In this document: positions 1 to 10,811 of the stretch, one piece after another
Position numbering within the stretch: position 1 is the stretch's first letter
How the letters are laid out: each line of letters starts with the position of its first letter
Source of the DNA: Arenicola marina
Taxonomy: Eukaryota; Annelida; Polychaeta; Arenicolidae
Assembly: GCA_964019135.1 (NCBI GenBank)
Contig: OZ025264.1
Coordinates: 4,000,827 to 4,064,826, forward strand
Length of the DNA: 64,000 nucleotides
Direction of reading: 5' to 3'
Translations under genes and position numbers: made by a program
Notes under the pieces: model-generated
Told to the model about the DNA's origin: nothing
The model's input: only the letters and a program-made list of their open reading frames with translations
Databases searched by the model: none

Positions 1-2
1 TG

Positions 3-1220
3 AAGCAACAGACGAGGCTGATCAAGGCGACTGTGGCGAAGCAGCAACTGAAGGCCGATTCCAACCTGCCCCCGGCTCCTCCTCCTGGTGAAATCGTTCC
101 TCTGATACCGCACCCTCCCAAGGGAGACCCCCAGAGGATCAGACGCGTCCATCGTGTACGTGACTACACAGGCCGCATTCCAGAGCCGAATAGAAGCGGT
201 GGCGAACCGCCTGATGTTAACCAGAAGGTGGCCAGTGACGTCCCATTGCCACCGATTGGAGAGGCCCGTAAGGGTTCTGAAGCTATCCCACAGAGATCAC
301 ATGGGAGAGTTGCCATTCCAAGTGTCATTGCACGTCCAGTGTACGACAGGGACATTAAACTGCCACTTCCAGCTATTGGACAGAGGCAGGGGTATGATAT
401 TGCTCATGAGAGCAAACGAGATTCATTTCCGATCCCCGTGCCAAGTGCGTACAGGCAGACGGAAAGATTGGCCAATGAACTCCATCTTGCTGGAGAGGCA
501 GAGCCGCTTCCTGCCATTGCTTCACGCGGCCTGCCCGAACCGGACAGTAGCGTGAAGCCGACGTTTGTTCATCAGAACATTATGAAACAGAAGATCCATC
601 GCAGAAAAAACTGTCGTGGTTTCAAGGCCGTAGCTAAACAGGGCATGAAACAAATCACGCCGAAAAACAATGACGCCCAAAGTCTCAACAAGAAGCTGTC
701 GGTGACGCTGTTGAGAGAGAAAGAAGTTGAGGACTGCAGAATACCAGACGACAGAGTCAACTTTCTCGACAATCACATCCACAACGACTCCCAACTGGCT
801 AAGCCTACCGGTATAGGTTGTATTGCGGAATGCCGCCTCACCGGAAAAATTGAGCGTCTCTCTAGCCGTCGGGACCGCGCGGGGCGCAAGGCAACACTCC
901 ACACCGCAGCGGTCTCATCGGAACCGGAAGTGGTCCATCCGGTCGGTGCCGAACCCTCCCCGGGTATCGCCCGAGGGGTCTGGAGCCAGCCGCGAGGGGT
1001 GTGGGCCCGCCTGCTGGCCCTCCCCGCCGGGGAGCCCCTGCCCTGCTCGGCCCGGGCCTACGAGGAGGAGCTGGCCGAGGCCGAGGCTGAGGCCGAGAGT
1101 CTGATGGCCGTCAGACTCCGAGGGATGCCGAACCAGGCGAAGGGTCTTCGGCGACGCGTGGCCGGCTCCAAACTGATCCGGAATCTGGCGACAGTCGTGG
1201 AGGATGACCTTCGGTCATGA
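3..1220 (+). CDS. 3' end of an unrecognised gene, open to the left edge
   Basis: Frame 3 is open from the left edge to a TGA at 1218-1220, giving about 405 residues. The length, the proline-rich composition and a loosely repeated motif (LPPIGEARKG near residue 80, LPAIGQRQGYD near 122, LPAIASRG near 170) argue that it is coding rather than a chance ORF. The C-terminal part is basic, with an acidic stretch of alternating Glu and Ala near residue 355. I recognise no domain. A strong 5' splice site (CAG|GTAGGT) follows the stop by three bases at 1224, and a good acceptor (TTTCAG) ends at 1515, so the gene may have a 3' UTR intron. The true start or an upstream acceptor lies outside the window. 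It is convergent with the CCNB1IP1 gene on the other strand. Confidence 0.5.
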   Translation, partial: KQQTRLIKATVAKQQLKADSNLPPAPPPGEIVPLIPHPPKGDPQRIRRVHRVRDYTGRIPEPNRSGGEPPDVNQKVASDVPLPPIGEARKGSEAIPQRSHGRVAIPSVIARPVYDRDIKLPLPAIGQRQGYDIAHESKRDSFPIPVPSAYRQTERLANELHLAGEAEPLPAIASRGLPEPDSSVKPTFVHQNIMKQKIHRRKNCRGFKAVAKQGMKQITPKNNDAQSLNKKLSVTLLREKEVEDCRIPDDRVNFLDNHIHNDSQLAKPTGIGCIAECRLTGKIERLSSRRDRAGRKATLHTAAVSSEPEVVHPVGAEPSPGIARGVWSQPRGVWARLLALPAGEPLPCSARAYEEELAEAEAEAESLMAVRLRGMPNQAKGLRRRVAGSKLIRNLATVVEDDLRS

Positions 1221-1223
1221 CAG

Positions 1224-2082
1224 GTAGGTTGACCCAGCACGAAACGTCTCTAGCTTATCTAACCAGTTACCTAACCATCTAACCAGTCGTTATTAACGAA
1301 CGTCGAATGCCGGTGACCTGCAAATATCTCACGCCAAACGAGTAGGGGGTTATTCTCGGGACGGCCATTCTGGCTCCGGGGAATATGTATTTCTTGGCCT
1401 GGGTCGTCTAATTAACTGAGCACAAAGCACATCATATGATGTTGCACAATCGACTTTTGCGGTCGTACCCAGAATAGATAGAAATGACTGATTGGAGTCT
1501 TTTTATCAATTTCAGATGCCTGATCATACATTGATACCCATGTCAGGACTGACAGTGGAATCCGCTTCAAGCAATTACGCCTGAAGAAGGCTATGGATCC
1601 CCTCCATTAGGATACCATCGTTGCTCATGTACTCATGTCTCAATTCCTGTTTCAAGCAGTTGTTATTATGAAACATTTCGTTCTTTGTCATTACAATATG
1701 ATTTTGAATCCCATATCCTTGTTGTGAAAGTTTGTGAAAATTTCAGCCACACCACAAATACTACACTTCCTCCAATATACATATTTACTCGGAACCGTTC
1801 GTAATGTATCTTTGCCACTTTATGTTTTTACTAACCTCACGGCAACGGATCGCGATTTCAATTAAACATATACAACGTAAACAGTAATCATTGCATCAGC
1901 ATAACTTACATTTAACTCACGTCGCACGTCCTTTTGCGCGTTTCGGCGTACATCGAAGGGCCATGATGTGGCATCGATGACATTTATTGTACATTATGCT
2001 GGATAGTTGGTCATGGCGTACAATACCACAATAACCATAATATACGAAAAGAAAACCAGTTCAACTTACAGTAGTAACTTAC
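1224..2082. other. Space between the first gene and the last CCNB1IP1 exon found
   Basis: AT-rich sequence. It holds the possible 3' UTR acceptor of the left gene at 1515, followed by a short open stretch from an ATG at 1516 to a TGA at 1584 (22 codons). The C-terminal exons of CCNB1IP1 should lie here or further left on the minus strand. I searched this stretch by eye for the expected coiled coil and did not find it. Confidence 0.4.
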
Positions 2083-5000
2083 CAGAAAGTTGACTCTTGA
2101 GGTCTGCGAGTTACGGAGAAAAACAAAAAGAATATATTTCTGAAAGCCAATGTAACTTGTGAATGACGATGTATATGAACATTTGGACGTTCATCGTTGA
2201 AAGGTTTTAAAACAGTTTAAAACATTTTTTTTGGAGAAATATCGTACGCGTATCCTATTCGTATTTAATCCATTGAAAATATCAGTGCAGTGCCTACTGC
2301 TCTATACCCTGTTGGAAATCGCGGCTTGCGTTACTAATGTAAACACCATTCAAACACTACTTTCTTGGATTCGTAGGATGAATCACTTTAAATAACCTTT
2401 TTCATGAATCACTTGAAATTACCTTTTTCATGAATCACTTGAAATTACCTTTTTCATGAATCGCTTGAAATTACCGTTTTCATGAATCACTTGAAATTAT
2501 GTTTTTCGTGAATCGCTTTAAATTAGCAATTCTGGGTGGTAATACCAACCAAGACTAATCATTGGAGGTGTTGACCTAGCAAAACTCCTTCGTTGACATG
2601 TTGACCAATAAAAATCACCACTGACGGCATTGCCCCGTTGCCAGATTCTGATATGACGGCCGTCTAACGCAATAGGTCTGCTAGGCCAGATGAAAACCAG
2701 CTTCGGGGGACAGGGAGAAACAAACGCCTCAAGAGAAATGGCCCTCAGTCTGGCCCTCAGTCTGACGCTGGAGTGGTATCAATCGTCGCGACTAGTTATA
2801 TTCAGTTGTCGCCGGAGTAATTGCCTCAGCTTAGACTGCATGAGGATTCTGATGTGAGGTGTGAGGGTGGGGGGTGGGGGAGCGAAGGGGATAAGGAGGG
2901 AGACAGAGGAGAGGGAGAGAGGCCAAAGTGTTGCAATAAGCAGTTTCCGAGAAATGGTTGCTTGTGCGTGCAAATACAGTCGGGGCCAAAATCAGGGTGC
3001 AGCTGCTATACCGTGATAGACTCTAGATTTTCGCATAATATTTCACCGTAGGGGGAAGGGGGGCACAAAGAGGGACGAAGTACGAGATCCCTCCCCTCTA
3101 TTTGAGCGAGGATACCCTATTTCAACTGAAAAAGCCAACCCCAACTTAGGTGTAGGTGTGCACCCCTCCCTTCTTTTGTATAAGACGCCCTCCGCCAGTA
3201 CTTCATGGATCCCCCTCTTCCCCTTCCGATCAATCCCCCGCCCCATCGTAAGATTTTCAGATACCCCCCCCCCCTTTTTTCCATCCTGGATCCTCCCTTG
3301 GTGAAAGGTAATAGTTGACCAAGAACACGGGGCCCAGTGCATGCTTACTGCCGAGTTCTGTCTGGATGCGGGCGAGAAGCTGTTCGTAGTACTGCTCCAG
3401 CTGTGTCTGTCGTTCCTTGGCCTTGGTGGCCACGTACTCCTGGTACGTCCGTTCCTGGTGAGTCTGGAACCACAACATGCCAACGTGGTAAAATATCCGT
3501 ACTACATTATTTTCGTTTCCCCAATTTTGAAATATTTTGTCTGTATCTTTCCTTGTCCCCGAATGTGCATTGACCTATTTTAGCCCTCGCGAGCACACAA
3601 CGGGCCTAAGGCAGACGATTTGTGTTGTAGAGAAGTTGTTATTATGCCCGTTGGCATTCTTATGTCCGGGATTCTGAAACCTAGTCACCATCACCATACG
3701 ATTAGCTAGCCACGAGACCACGAGTCATCAGCTAATAGTTTACGAGTATGTCATGAAATCGGTTGCCAGTCTGCTTCGCGTGCAATGATTTACACTTGTC
3801 ATGTGACTGTCTCAATCTATTTTAGCAGTGATCGTTGATTTACTCGTTTCGGTCGAGTCATTCTGGTAATGGCCATGTTCGCAGCAGCCGTTGTGGATTA
3901 GCTCAGTGCGGTCGATGGTGCGTTTATCGTGGGAGTGGCCCTCCGTATAAATACAGCATCCACATCGGAGATGGGCAGACTACTTCGGGACAGGCGTCGA
4001 CAGAACATCCGGCGTCGTCAAGACAACTCCCACGAGCGCTTCGGAGTATTGGGCGCTAGGCTGCTTATGAACTCTGCCGTTTCCCATCATCGTTCAGCCT
4101 GGAGACGCTCCTTGGCTATACAGTTCTCGCGATCGGGCCGCGAGACTTCAGTTTTGGGGACAAACAAACACACGTGCTCCATGTTGAAGAATAGGCAGCT
4201 ATAAGTCAATTTCTTTCCAGGTATATTCTAAAGACTATGAGTACCATTTCACTAAACATGGTTATGGGAGATATACGTTAAAATATTTCGAGGCGATGAA
4301 GCGCAGAACTTTGGGAATATACAAGGAAAAATCCGTCTTCAAAACACTCGAAAGCTAAAAATAACGTTCTAAATTTAGCCCTGCGCCCGGGCTTTCGCAA
4401 GTTCCTCAAACAGCGAGTGACGTCACAGACGTTCGCGTGCCTCCGCGGTAACAAAAATGGCGAGAGCAAGTGATCGACTTAACCATTCCGCTGTCAAAAT
4501 GTGCAGTACATGGAGTAACAGCACATGGGTGCGTCATTAAACCACATGGTAAACCACATAAGACCAGTTGGATGTTTTCGTATCACTTTTGGATCACAAA
4601 AAGACCAAGTATCTTCATTTTTGTAACTTTTCTGTTTGAAGCGTAGCGCCAACGTTGTCACCGGGGAGAAACCGTGTGACGTCATAATGCCTCGTTTTCG
4701 TAGGAAATGCAAAAAAACGTTAATTTCTCAGTCTTATTGTCCCGTCGTAACAAATATTCGTCATTGTGATGGTGCAAACGAATAAAAAATATGTCGTCTA
4801 TCCGTCTTGTGAACCTATATTTCTTAAATATTCTTAATCATATCGCTAGGCCTTCCGCGATGGACCCACCCCTCAGCGCCTGGCTTTTGCGCAGGTAGTC
4901 TGGTTCCCATGGTCTCTCTCTTTGCGTAACATACACGTCACACCTACGTCACAGATAGTCAGGATACCAGTGTGCGCAGATATTCTAAACTCGTTCCGAA

Positions 5001-8000
5001 CACGTGCTTCGTTTGTTTGTCCCCAAAATGAGTAAACCGGAAGTCTAAGCGAACGAGATTTTATAGCCCTGCGATATCTCCGTTCGTCGATGATGACACT
5101 GCCGCGTCAGTCCGCCAACAGTCATCCTTAAGGTCGACAGCAGTTCTCCTGTTTCCGGTCGGCATCGTCATCTCTGGAGTCTGGGGTCCACGAGGACACA
5201 TCTCTGCTGTCCAGTTTTATTTAGGAGAGTGACTATAACTTTGCTCCAAACCATGCTCACCATGTTATTGTACCCCCCCCCCCACCCCCCGTTTGATATT
5301 CATTGTCGATATTATGTCATATTAAACATGATAATTAATGAGTATTGAGACCTTTTTGTTCACGTCGTGACAGAGTAACTGTGGTAAATGTTCTCCATTT
5401 TTTTTATACATATATGAATATGAGCTACCCAGATAGCATGCTAACGTTAAGTTAAACGTTAAGTTAACGTTAGATTGTGGTTTGCATGGATGATGTGTGG
5501 TTGCCGGTTAATTGACAACGTTTTACGTTTATATATATATACGTTTGTAAGAAACGGTAGCATGATAACGAAACATCAACGTTAAGTTCAAGCTATATTG
5601 TGGTTTGCATGGTCGATATATGGTTACCGGTTAACTAACAACGTTACCGCAACGTTAACTTAACGTTTGCAAGAAACGGTTGCATCATAACGAAATATCA
5701 ACGTTAAGTTAACTTTAGATTGTTGTTTGCATGGTTGATATATGGTTACCGGTTAACTGACAACGTTCCCGCTACGTAGCATGATAACGAAACATCAACG
5801 TTAAGTTAACGCTATATTGTGGTTTGCATGGTTGATATATGGTTACCGGTTAACTGACAACGTTCCCGCTACGTTAACTTAACGTTTGCAAGAAATGGTT
5901 GCATGATAACGAGATATCAACGTCAAGTTAACGTTTGATTGTTGTTTGCATGGTTGATATATGGATTCCAGCTACTTTACTAGTTTAATTAACGTTTATT
6001 TTTCGTTTGCAAATAAACCTAAGGTCGTAGACGAAACGTAATAGAAATTTGAAACAAATCAAAAAATAAAGGGCAATTAAACTAAAATTCATTTCAATAA
6101 TTGTTTTTCGAACAAACGTTTTGGGGTTACAAGTCACATGAAATTAAGTTTGCCTTTGTATTTATTTGAAACATTTGATACAGTCTAATATAAAGCCGGC
6201 TTCGGTAGCGCAGCGTGCGTGCCTTGTGATCTCGCGACCGGGGTTTAATCCCGGAAATCCCCGACCTGGCCGATCGCTACCGTTTGATATTCATTTAAAA
6301 ATAGTTTACTGTTTAACGTTAAAATGAAAACGTTAATTTGAAGTTAAATCAATGAGTAAAATTACGTTAGAATAACGTTCACATATAACGTTAATTAAAC
6401 GTATTGACGATTGTAGTTAGACGTGAGTTATACGTGAGCTAGACTGAAGGAATGTTTGTGGAACAACGTATGTACAACGGATAGATAAGAAGTCGAGTAT
6501 GATAATTATACGACAGATAGCGTTCCATCGCAAATTGTCGTTAGGAATGATTTATATGAATTATATATTTATATAATAAAAAAACATAATGTGTTACCTG
6601 ATACGTCCAAAAGGACAGGGCCCGGGAACATATGTCCATGACTGTCTCCGGCTTGTGACCCGCTAGAACCATCTGAAAGTATTAGACATGAACCCAGCGC
6701 AGTAAATACAATATGGCGTCACTGCATTGGCGTATTTGTTTGCTATTCATTCAGTTTAGACATGTCTTGTTTGGTAGGTCTTCTCGGAGGGAGACGCTAG
6801 CACGCAGGGAAATCCCGGACAATGGCGCGGGGTCTATCAGAAATACACCAAACAACCATGTAGAAGCAGGACTTAAGAGATCAACGACATGCTATTCTAA
6901 CGGGCGTCTGTTAGGGCCCAAAACGTCATAGTGACGAAAACGTCAGATCACACGGTCTGAGCCATCTAGGAACAAATGTACAGTTTCACACTGTGCCTCG
7001 ATCGCAGTGTCTGTTGCCGGGGGCTATGAGTATATGAGGCAATAACTCTTCAGTTTCAGATATATTTAACTGCTTTCATAAACAATGGGATATGGGTATC
7101 GCCCCACCTCCCTTCGGGTCCATCCCTTGGAACCTCCTATTTCAAGAAACCTTAGATTTCCTTATTTTCCTGCGCCTTAATTTGCAAATTTCGGCCTCCA
7201 AGGGATCTCTAATTGTCAATCAATCAATCCTTTAGCCCCGAGTGGCCCCGCCCTGTCTCCTTCAGAAACGCCACGCAAGGTTGTGTGAGCGATAACCGGG
7301 ATGGTTGAAATTAAACTTTAAACTGTATATTTCATTCTACCAAGGTATGACGTTTTGATCACTATGACGTTTTGGGTTCTAACAGGCGTCGTCAAAACAC
7401 CAGTGATCTCATATTGTAGTGTGGGCCGTGTTAGACGACTTTCAGTTGGACGACGTTCAGTTGGACGACGTTCAGTTGGACGACTTTCAGTTGGACGACA
7501 CCATTAAGTTGAACAAATTAGTTGGCATTTAGTTAAACGACCTTCAGTCATGACTATTTTCAGTTGGACATACGAGACACCACTTATTGGGAGGACTCCC
7601 AGTTGGATGACACACCGTCCTTATGGTAGTTCTAGTTTGACGACTTATATCCATATGTGAATCATGTTTTCGCTTTAGCGTCAGCTAAACAATAACATGA
7701 CATTGTAGGCACCTGTATGTTACAATGTGTTGAACCACAGCTCTTAGATCTATAAAGAAAGGATTACTTACAGACTTGTATTGCTCTGATGGCTGCAGGT
7801 CAATTCGAATAATGTCAAACTTCCCGGACAAACTTGTCTCACCTTATAAGGAAACGAAAAAAGAATACAAAATATCATAATTTTACCATTGCTGAATTTG
7901 CTCATAGTCAGCACCGAACAAAATGAATTACTTTCCAAATCACGGATGCCAAAGACGAAAATAAAGTAAATTGAATTGCAAAACGGTTTAAAGCACTTTG

Positions 8001-8662
8001 GATTAGATTATTAGATAACTTACATGCAGGACACGAGAATGACTTCTGGAATTCCTTGTTCCCATCTTCGTCACAAAATATGTCTGTTGTGCGTCAAGTC
8101 CCTATTTTTCTCGTTACATACAAGTATCAAGTTCAAGTCTTCATTACTATCCCCCCTTTATCACATAAAGGAAAGCAATTTAGATTGGGATGTAGTTGTT
8201 AACAACCAACAACTGTTCGATTTGGGAATGCCACAATTAAGTGTAAGCCATATAGGTCACTTTAATGTCATTGAGATTATATAATACATAACCGGATTAT
8301 TGAACCCAGAAACAGAACTGCATATCATGAGTAGCCAACAACATTAACCACGAAGTAAAGGATACGCGAACAGGAAGTCACCTGAAACAGACCAAGTCTA
8401 TGCCAAATACAAATAACACATATATAAATTACTATAATATAATACATGATAGATACATTAATAACAGCCTACACATACAGGTGAGATCCTCGACAACAAA
8501 CGCCAAGCATGGGAGGTATGGCAAAAAACTGGCGCCTACTCCTTTATGTGTCCGTTTAAACCCATCGTCCGACATCCATTTATTTATCTTCTCACGTACC
8601 CAGGCGTAGCTAGTCAGCCTCTTCCGACATTTCCGCTGGTTGCACACCAAGTCAGAATCCAT
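2083..8662 (-). CDS. CCNB1IP1: CCNB1IP1/HEI10-type RING E3 ligase, seven coding exons, C-terminus not found
   Basis: Meiotic crossover-designation E3 ligase of the HEI10/Zip3 family; in mammals it works on recombination foci of the synaptonemal complex and binds cyclin B. Minus-strand exons are 8662-8600, 8381-8366, 8083-8024, 7842-7772, 6672-6598, 3463-3349 and 2103-2083, and all phases agree (421 nt, about 140 residues). The product starts MDSDLVCNQRKC and reads through YAWVTSCSH, IFCDEDG, SCPAC, LSGKFDIIRIDLQPSEQYKS, MVLAGHKPE and SRALSFWTYQ to THQERTYQEY, closely matching remembered human CCNB1IP1. RING ligands are C7, C12, C25, H27, C30, C44 and C47; a coiled coil starts near residue 103. 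The start ATG lies 2 nt after an acceptor (TTTTCAG), so a 5' UTR exon lies upstream. The 21-nt last exon is the least certain. The rest of the coiled coil and the C-terminal region are missing. Confidence 0.87.
2379..2523. repeat. 26-bp tandem repeat, about 5 copies
   Basis: The unit contains ATGAATCACTTGAAATTACC followed by a short T run and CA. Copies differ by a few substitutions. It lies in a CCNB1IP1 intron. Confidence 0.85.
2530..3348. other. CCNB1IP1 intron, purine-rich and polypyrimidine patches
   Basis: Contains a G/A-rich block at 2860-2925 and a pyrimidine-rich block at 3150-3300 with a C run at 3265-3276. No coding exon with family similarity was seen between the exons at 2083 and 3349. 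Confidence 0.4.
3464..5420. other. CCNB1IP1 intron, first part
   Basis: No exon recognised. A block near 4155-4180 (GGGGACAAACAAAC then CACGTG) recurs inverted near 5003-5035, so 4155-5035 may be a degraded inverted-repeat element. A C run lies at 5272-5290. Confidence 0.4.
5425..5990. repeat. Tandem repeat of about 120 bp rich in AACGTTAAGTTAACG palindromes
   Basis: About five diverged copies. Each has an AACGTTAAGTTAACG-type palindromic core, then TTGTGGTTTGCATGG, GATATATGGTTACCGG, TTAACTGACAACGTT and a second inverted core. It lies in the intron between the 6598 and 3463 exons of CCNB1IP1. AACGTT-rich sequence continues to about 6420. Confidence 0.75.
6195..6275 (+). repeat. tRNA-like sequence, probable SINE head
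   Basis: GGTAGCGCAG resembles an A box and GGTTTAATCCC a B box, about 40 bp apart. The acceptor-stem ends are imperfectly complementary. It lies in a CCNB1IP1 intron among AT-rich repeats. A decayed SINE head is more likely than a working tRNA gene. Confidence 0.4.
6909..7384. mobile_element. MITE family A, copy 1 (about 476 bp)
   Basis: Both ends carry matching inverted repeats of about 36 bp beginning TGTTAG, then CCCAAAACGTCATAGTGA. The interior is non-coding. A second copy in the opposite orientation lies at 27022-27504 and matches along its length. It sits in the CCNB1IP1 intron between the 7772 and 6672 exon ends. The flanks share GGCGTC, which may be a target-site remnant. Confidence 0.9.
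7437..7500. repeat. Short tandem repeat TTCAGTTGGACGAC
   Basis: Four near-identical 14-15 bp copies in a row, with diverged relatives to about 7610. Intronic in CCNB1IP1. Confidence 0.8.
8366..8381 (-). other. CCNB1IP1: 16-nt coding microexon of CCNB1IP1
   Basis: On the minus strand the acceptor CTGTTTCAG is followed by GTGACTTCCTGTTCGC and then the donor GTATCC. It enters in phase 0 after the TGG codon of the first coding exon and leaves in phase 1. It encodes V-T-S-C-S and the first base of the histidine completed by the next exon (AC). This restores the C-x-H ligand pair of the RING; without it the flanking exons give no cysteine there. Confidence 0.8.
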
Positions 8663-9469
8663 ACCTGAAAATGGGCACAATATGGATATTATCGAACACT
8701 TTATAGATAATTTTAGCATTTACAATCTCAAAAAATAATCCACCAGGTTTGAGATAACTTCACTGCTATCAGCAGCTAAACACAAACCTACAAGAAACGT
8801 GTTGCCTTCATATACATGTATAAAATGGTGTTATACGAAAGAGATATTTGGTAAATAGTGGGGAAATTGCCCGGAATGGGACGTTAGGCGATTCTCAAGA
8901 CGTGCGGGTATACGATCACAGTTATTGTCGTTAGAAAATCTCAGACAAACGGCTAGAAGGATACGGCACATATACATGTATGTAGTCGCATAAAAGCGAA
9001 CCCCGTCATCGCAGTCTCAATCGGACCCGTCCTCCCAGTCTCAATTGGATCTGTCCTCCCAGTCTTAAGCAACCCCGTCACATTGCTCTCAAGCAGACCC
9101 GTCCTCGCAGTCTCGTGCAAATTCGTCGTCTTAGTCTCCAGTCGACCCGTCCTACCAGCAGGTTATCGATAAAAAAAAAATTGCCAGTCAAGATTTTTGG
9201 CTGGTAACAAAAACGTGTTCAGTGTACACACACATCATGTGGCGCCAGCTGATCAGGTCGCAATTTGAGCTCGCAATTTACAATTCTATCAACAAAAGTA
9301 GTTCTCGATGCCATATAAAATTGTGAGCGCTATAATGTTCTTCTGGGCTTGAGAAGGCCGTTTTTGGGCGGGTAAACAGCACCTGAGTGCCCGCCAAATT
9401 TAAAATCTGCCCGCCAGAATTGAAGCTAACCGCCCGTCTGGCGGGGCTCTGGCTAATACCCTGCCTACC

Positions 9470-9760
9470 AGTATAAATCCGACCCGTCCTCGCAGTTTCA
9501 AGCAAACCCGTCCTCTTAATCTCAAGTCGACCCGTCCTCGTTGTCTCAAGCAAACCCGTCCTCGTTGTCTCAAGTGGACCCGTCCTTCCAGTCTAAAGTG
9601 GGTACGTCAGCCCAGTCTCAAGTAGACCCGTCCTCCCAGTCTAAAATGGGTACGTCCACCCAGTTTAAAGTAGACCCGTCCTCCCAGTCTACATTTGGTA
9701 CGTCCACCCAGTCTCAAGCAAACCCGTCCTCGCCGTTTCAAGGGGTATCTTTATTTAAAA
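9470..9760. repeat. Imperfect 22-24 bp tandem repeat, core GACCCGTCCTC
   Basis: About a dozen units of the type TCTCAAG, then NNGACCCGTCCTCNNAG. A related cluster lies at 9000-9160. The interval 9165-9470 between them carries unrelated AT-rich sequence, which looks like an insertion splitting one array. Confidence 0.7.
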
Positions 9761-9789
9761 TCAGATGAATCTCGACCGCTCTGTCAGGC

Positions 9790-9888
9790 ATTACTGGGCG
9801 TCTAGGGCCAGGGGGACATGGCTACACTTTTCCCTTCCTTCTCCCATTGACACGATATGACATAAAGTGGTTAAAAGGTCCTGAATAG
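9790..9888 (+). mobile_element. 3' part of a tRNA-derived SINE
   Basis: Matches the tail of the elements at 14606-14838 and 61544-61790: GGGGACATGGCT, a CCCTTCC block, CATTGAC, CGATATGAC and a final TCCTGAATA. Confidence 0.75.
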
Positions 9889-10811
9889 GGCTCTATACAA
9901 CCAGTCAATCAAGAACCAAACTGGGCCAACGGCAAAGCCTGGACCAACCCAGAAATAAGTGACGGTCATAATGCATCCCTCTAATACCCCACTCCAACCG
10001 GTTGCACCCCCCCCCCCCCCCCCACCCCACTTTATCCATTCGTACAACTACAAACACGTGAAGCGGAGAGGCTTTGAAAAAGATTGAATATGTAGAAGGC
10101 CAACGCAAGACCCAAGCCCAAGGCCAAGGGCTTGAAGTTGAATGAAACCTTAATTAGGGGACAAGTGCAGGGCATGGTGGAAGGGGGGGGGGGGGGGGGG
10201 GCGTGGGGGGCAATTCCACGCTCAGCTCTACCACGGTCTGGCTATACTGTCAGTGCTGCATGCGCTTAAAGATTTGCATAAAACTCAAAAACGCCTCCTC
10301 GATCCTCATGCCTCACTTGTCTTGTTGTTCCCGCGAGGGAGGCACCACCGGGGGGAAGGGAAAAGAAAGAGACTCGTGCCCTGTCCGTGTCCCGTCGTCG
10401 GATCTGATATCTGTTTCTCTTGCAAGGTAATAAATTAAGCGCGTCTGGAAAGAAAGAAACGTAATGTCATCCCGCAAATTATTTCACTCATCCAGCTTAA
10501 TATTCAAAGTTCTTTTCGATCATCAACAGGGTAGAAAATACTCTCCAAATACCGTCTGCTTTGCGCTTTCCTGGCTTGTAGGTTGGCGCCTCTGCCTCAT
10601 TTGTATTTATCTCGTGAAATCACGTCGGCAGGCTGGTTCCCTTAATCTCTGATGTCACTCTCTGCCTTCGACTCGCTAGGGCTTGCGTAGCGCCACCGTG
10701 CGGGGAGCTTGCACTGATGTGAGGACGCGAACCAGGCAGTGATGGCAGCAGACGTGGCTTGTTTCAAAACACAAATCTAAATTTTCTACTAAAGTTTACT
10801 TAATTACAAAG

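Larger units (their letters stand above)
8663..10811. other. Space between the divergent CCNB1IP1 and GORAB genes
   Basis: About 2.1 kb between the CCNB1IP1 start (-) and the GORAB start (+). It must hold both promoters and the CCNB1IP1 5' UTR exon. It also contains imperfect 22-24 bp repeats at 9000-9160 and 9470-9760, the tail of a SINE at 9790-9888, a C run at 10009-10023 and a G run at 10183-10201. I see no clear TATA box. Confidence 0.5.

Noticed and set aside
1516..1584. Last coding exon of the left gene
   Set aside because: The acceptor is good and the 22-codon frame is open, but the upstream frame already stops at 1220, before the donor that would join to it.
6195..6275. tRNA gene
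   Set aside because: A- and B-box-like motifs are present but the cloverleaf stems do not pair well; a SINE head is more likely.
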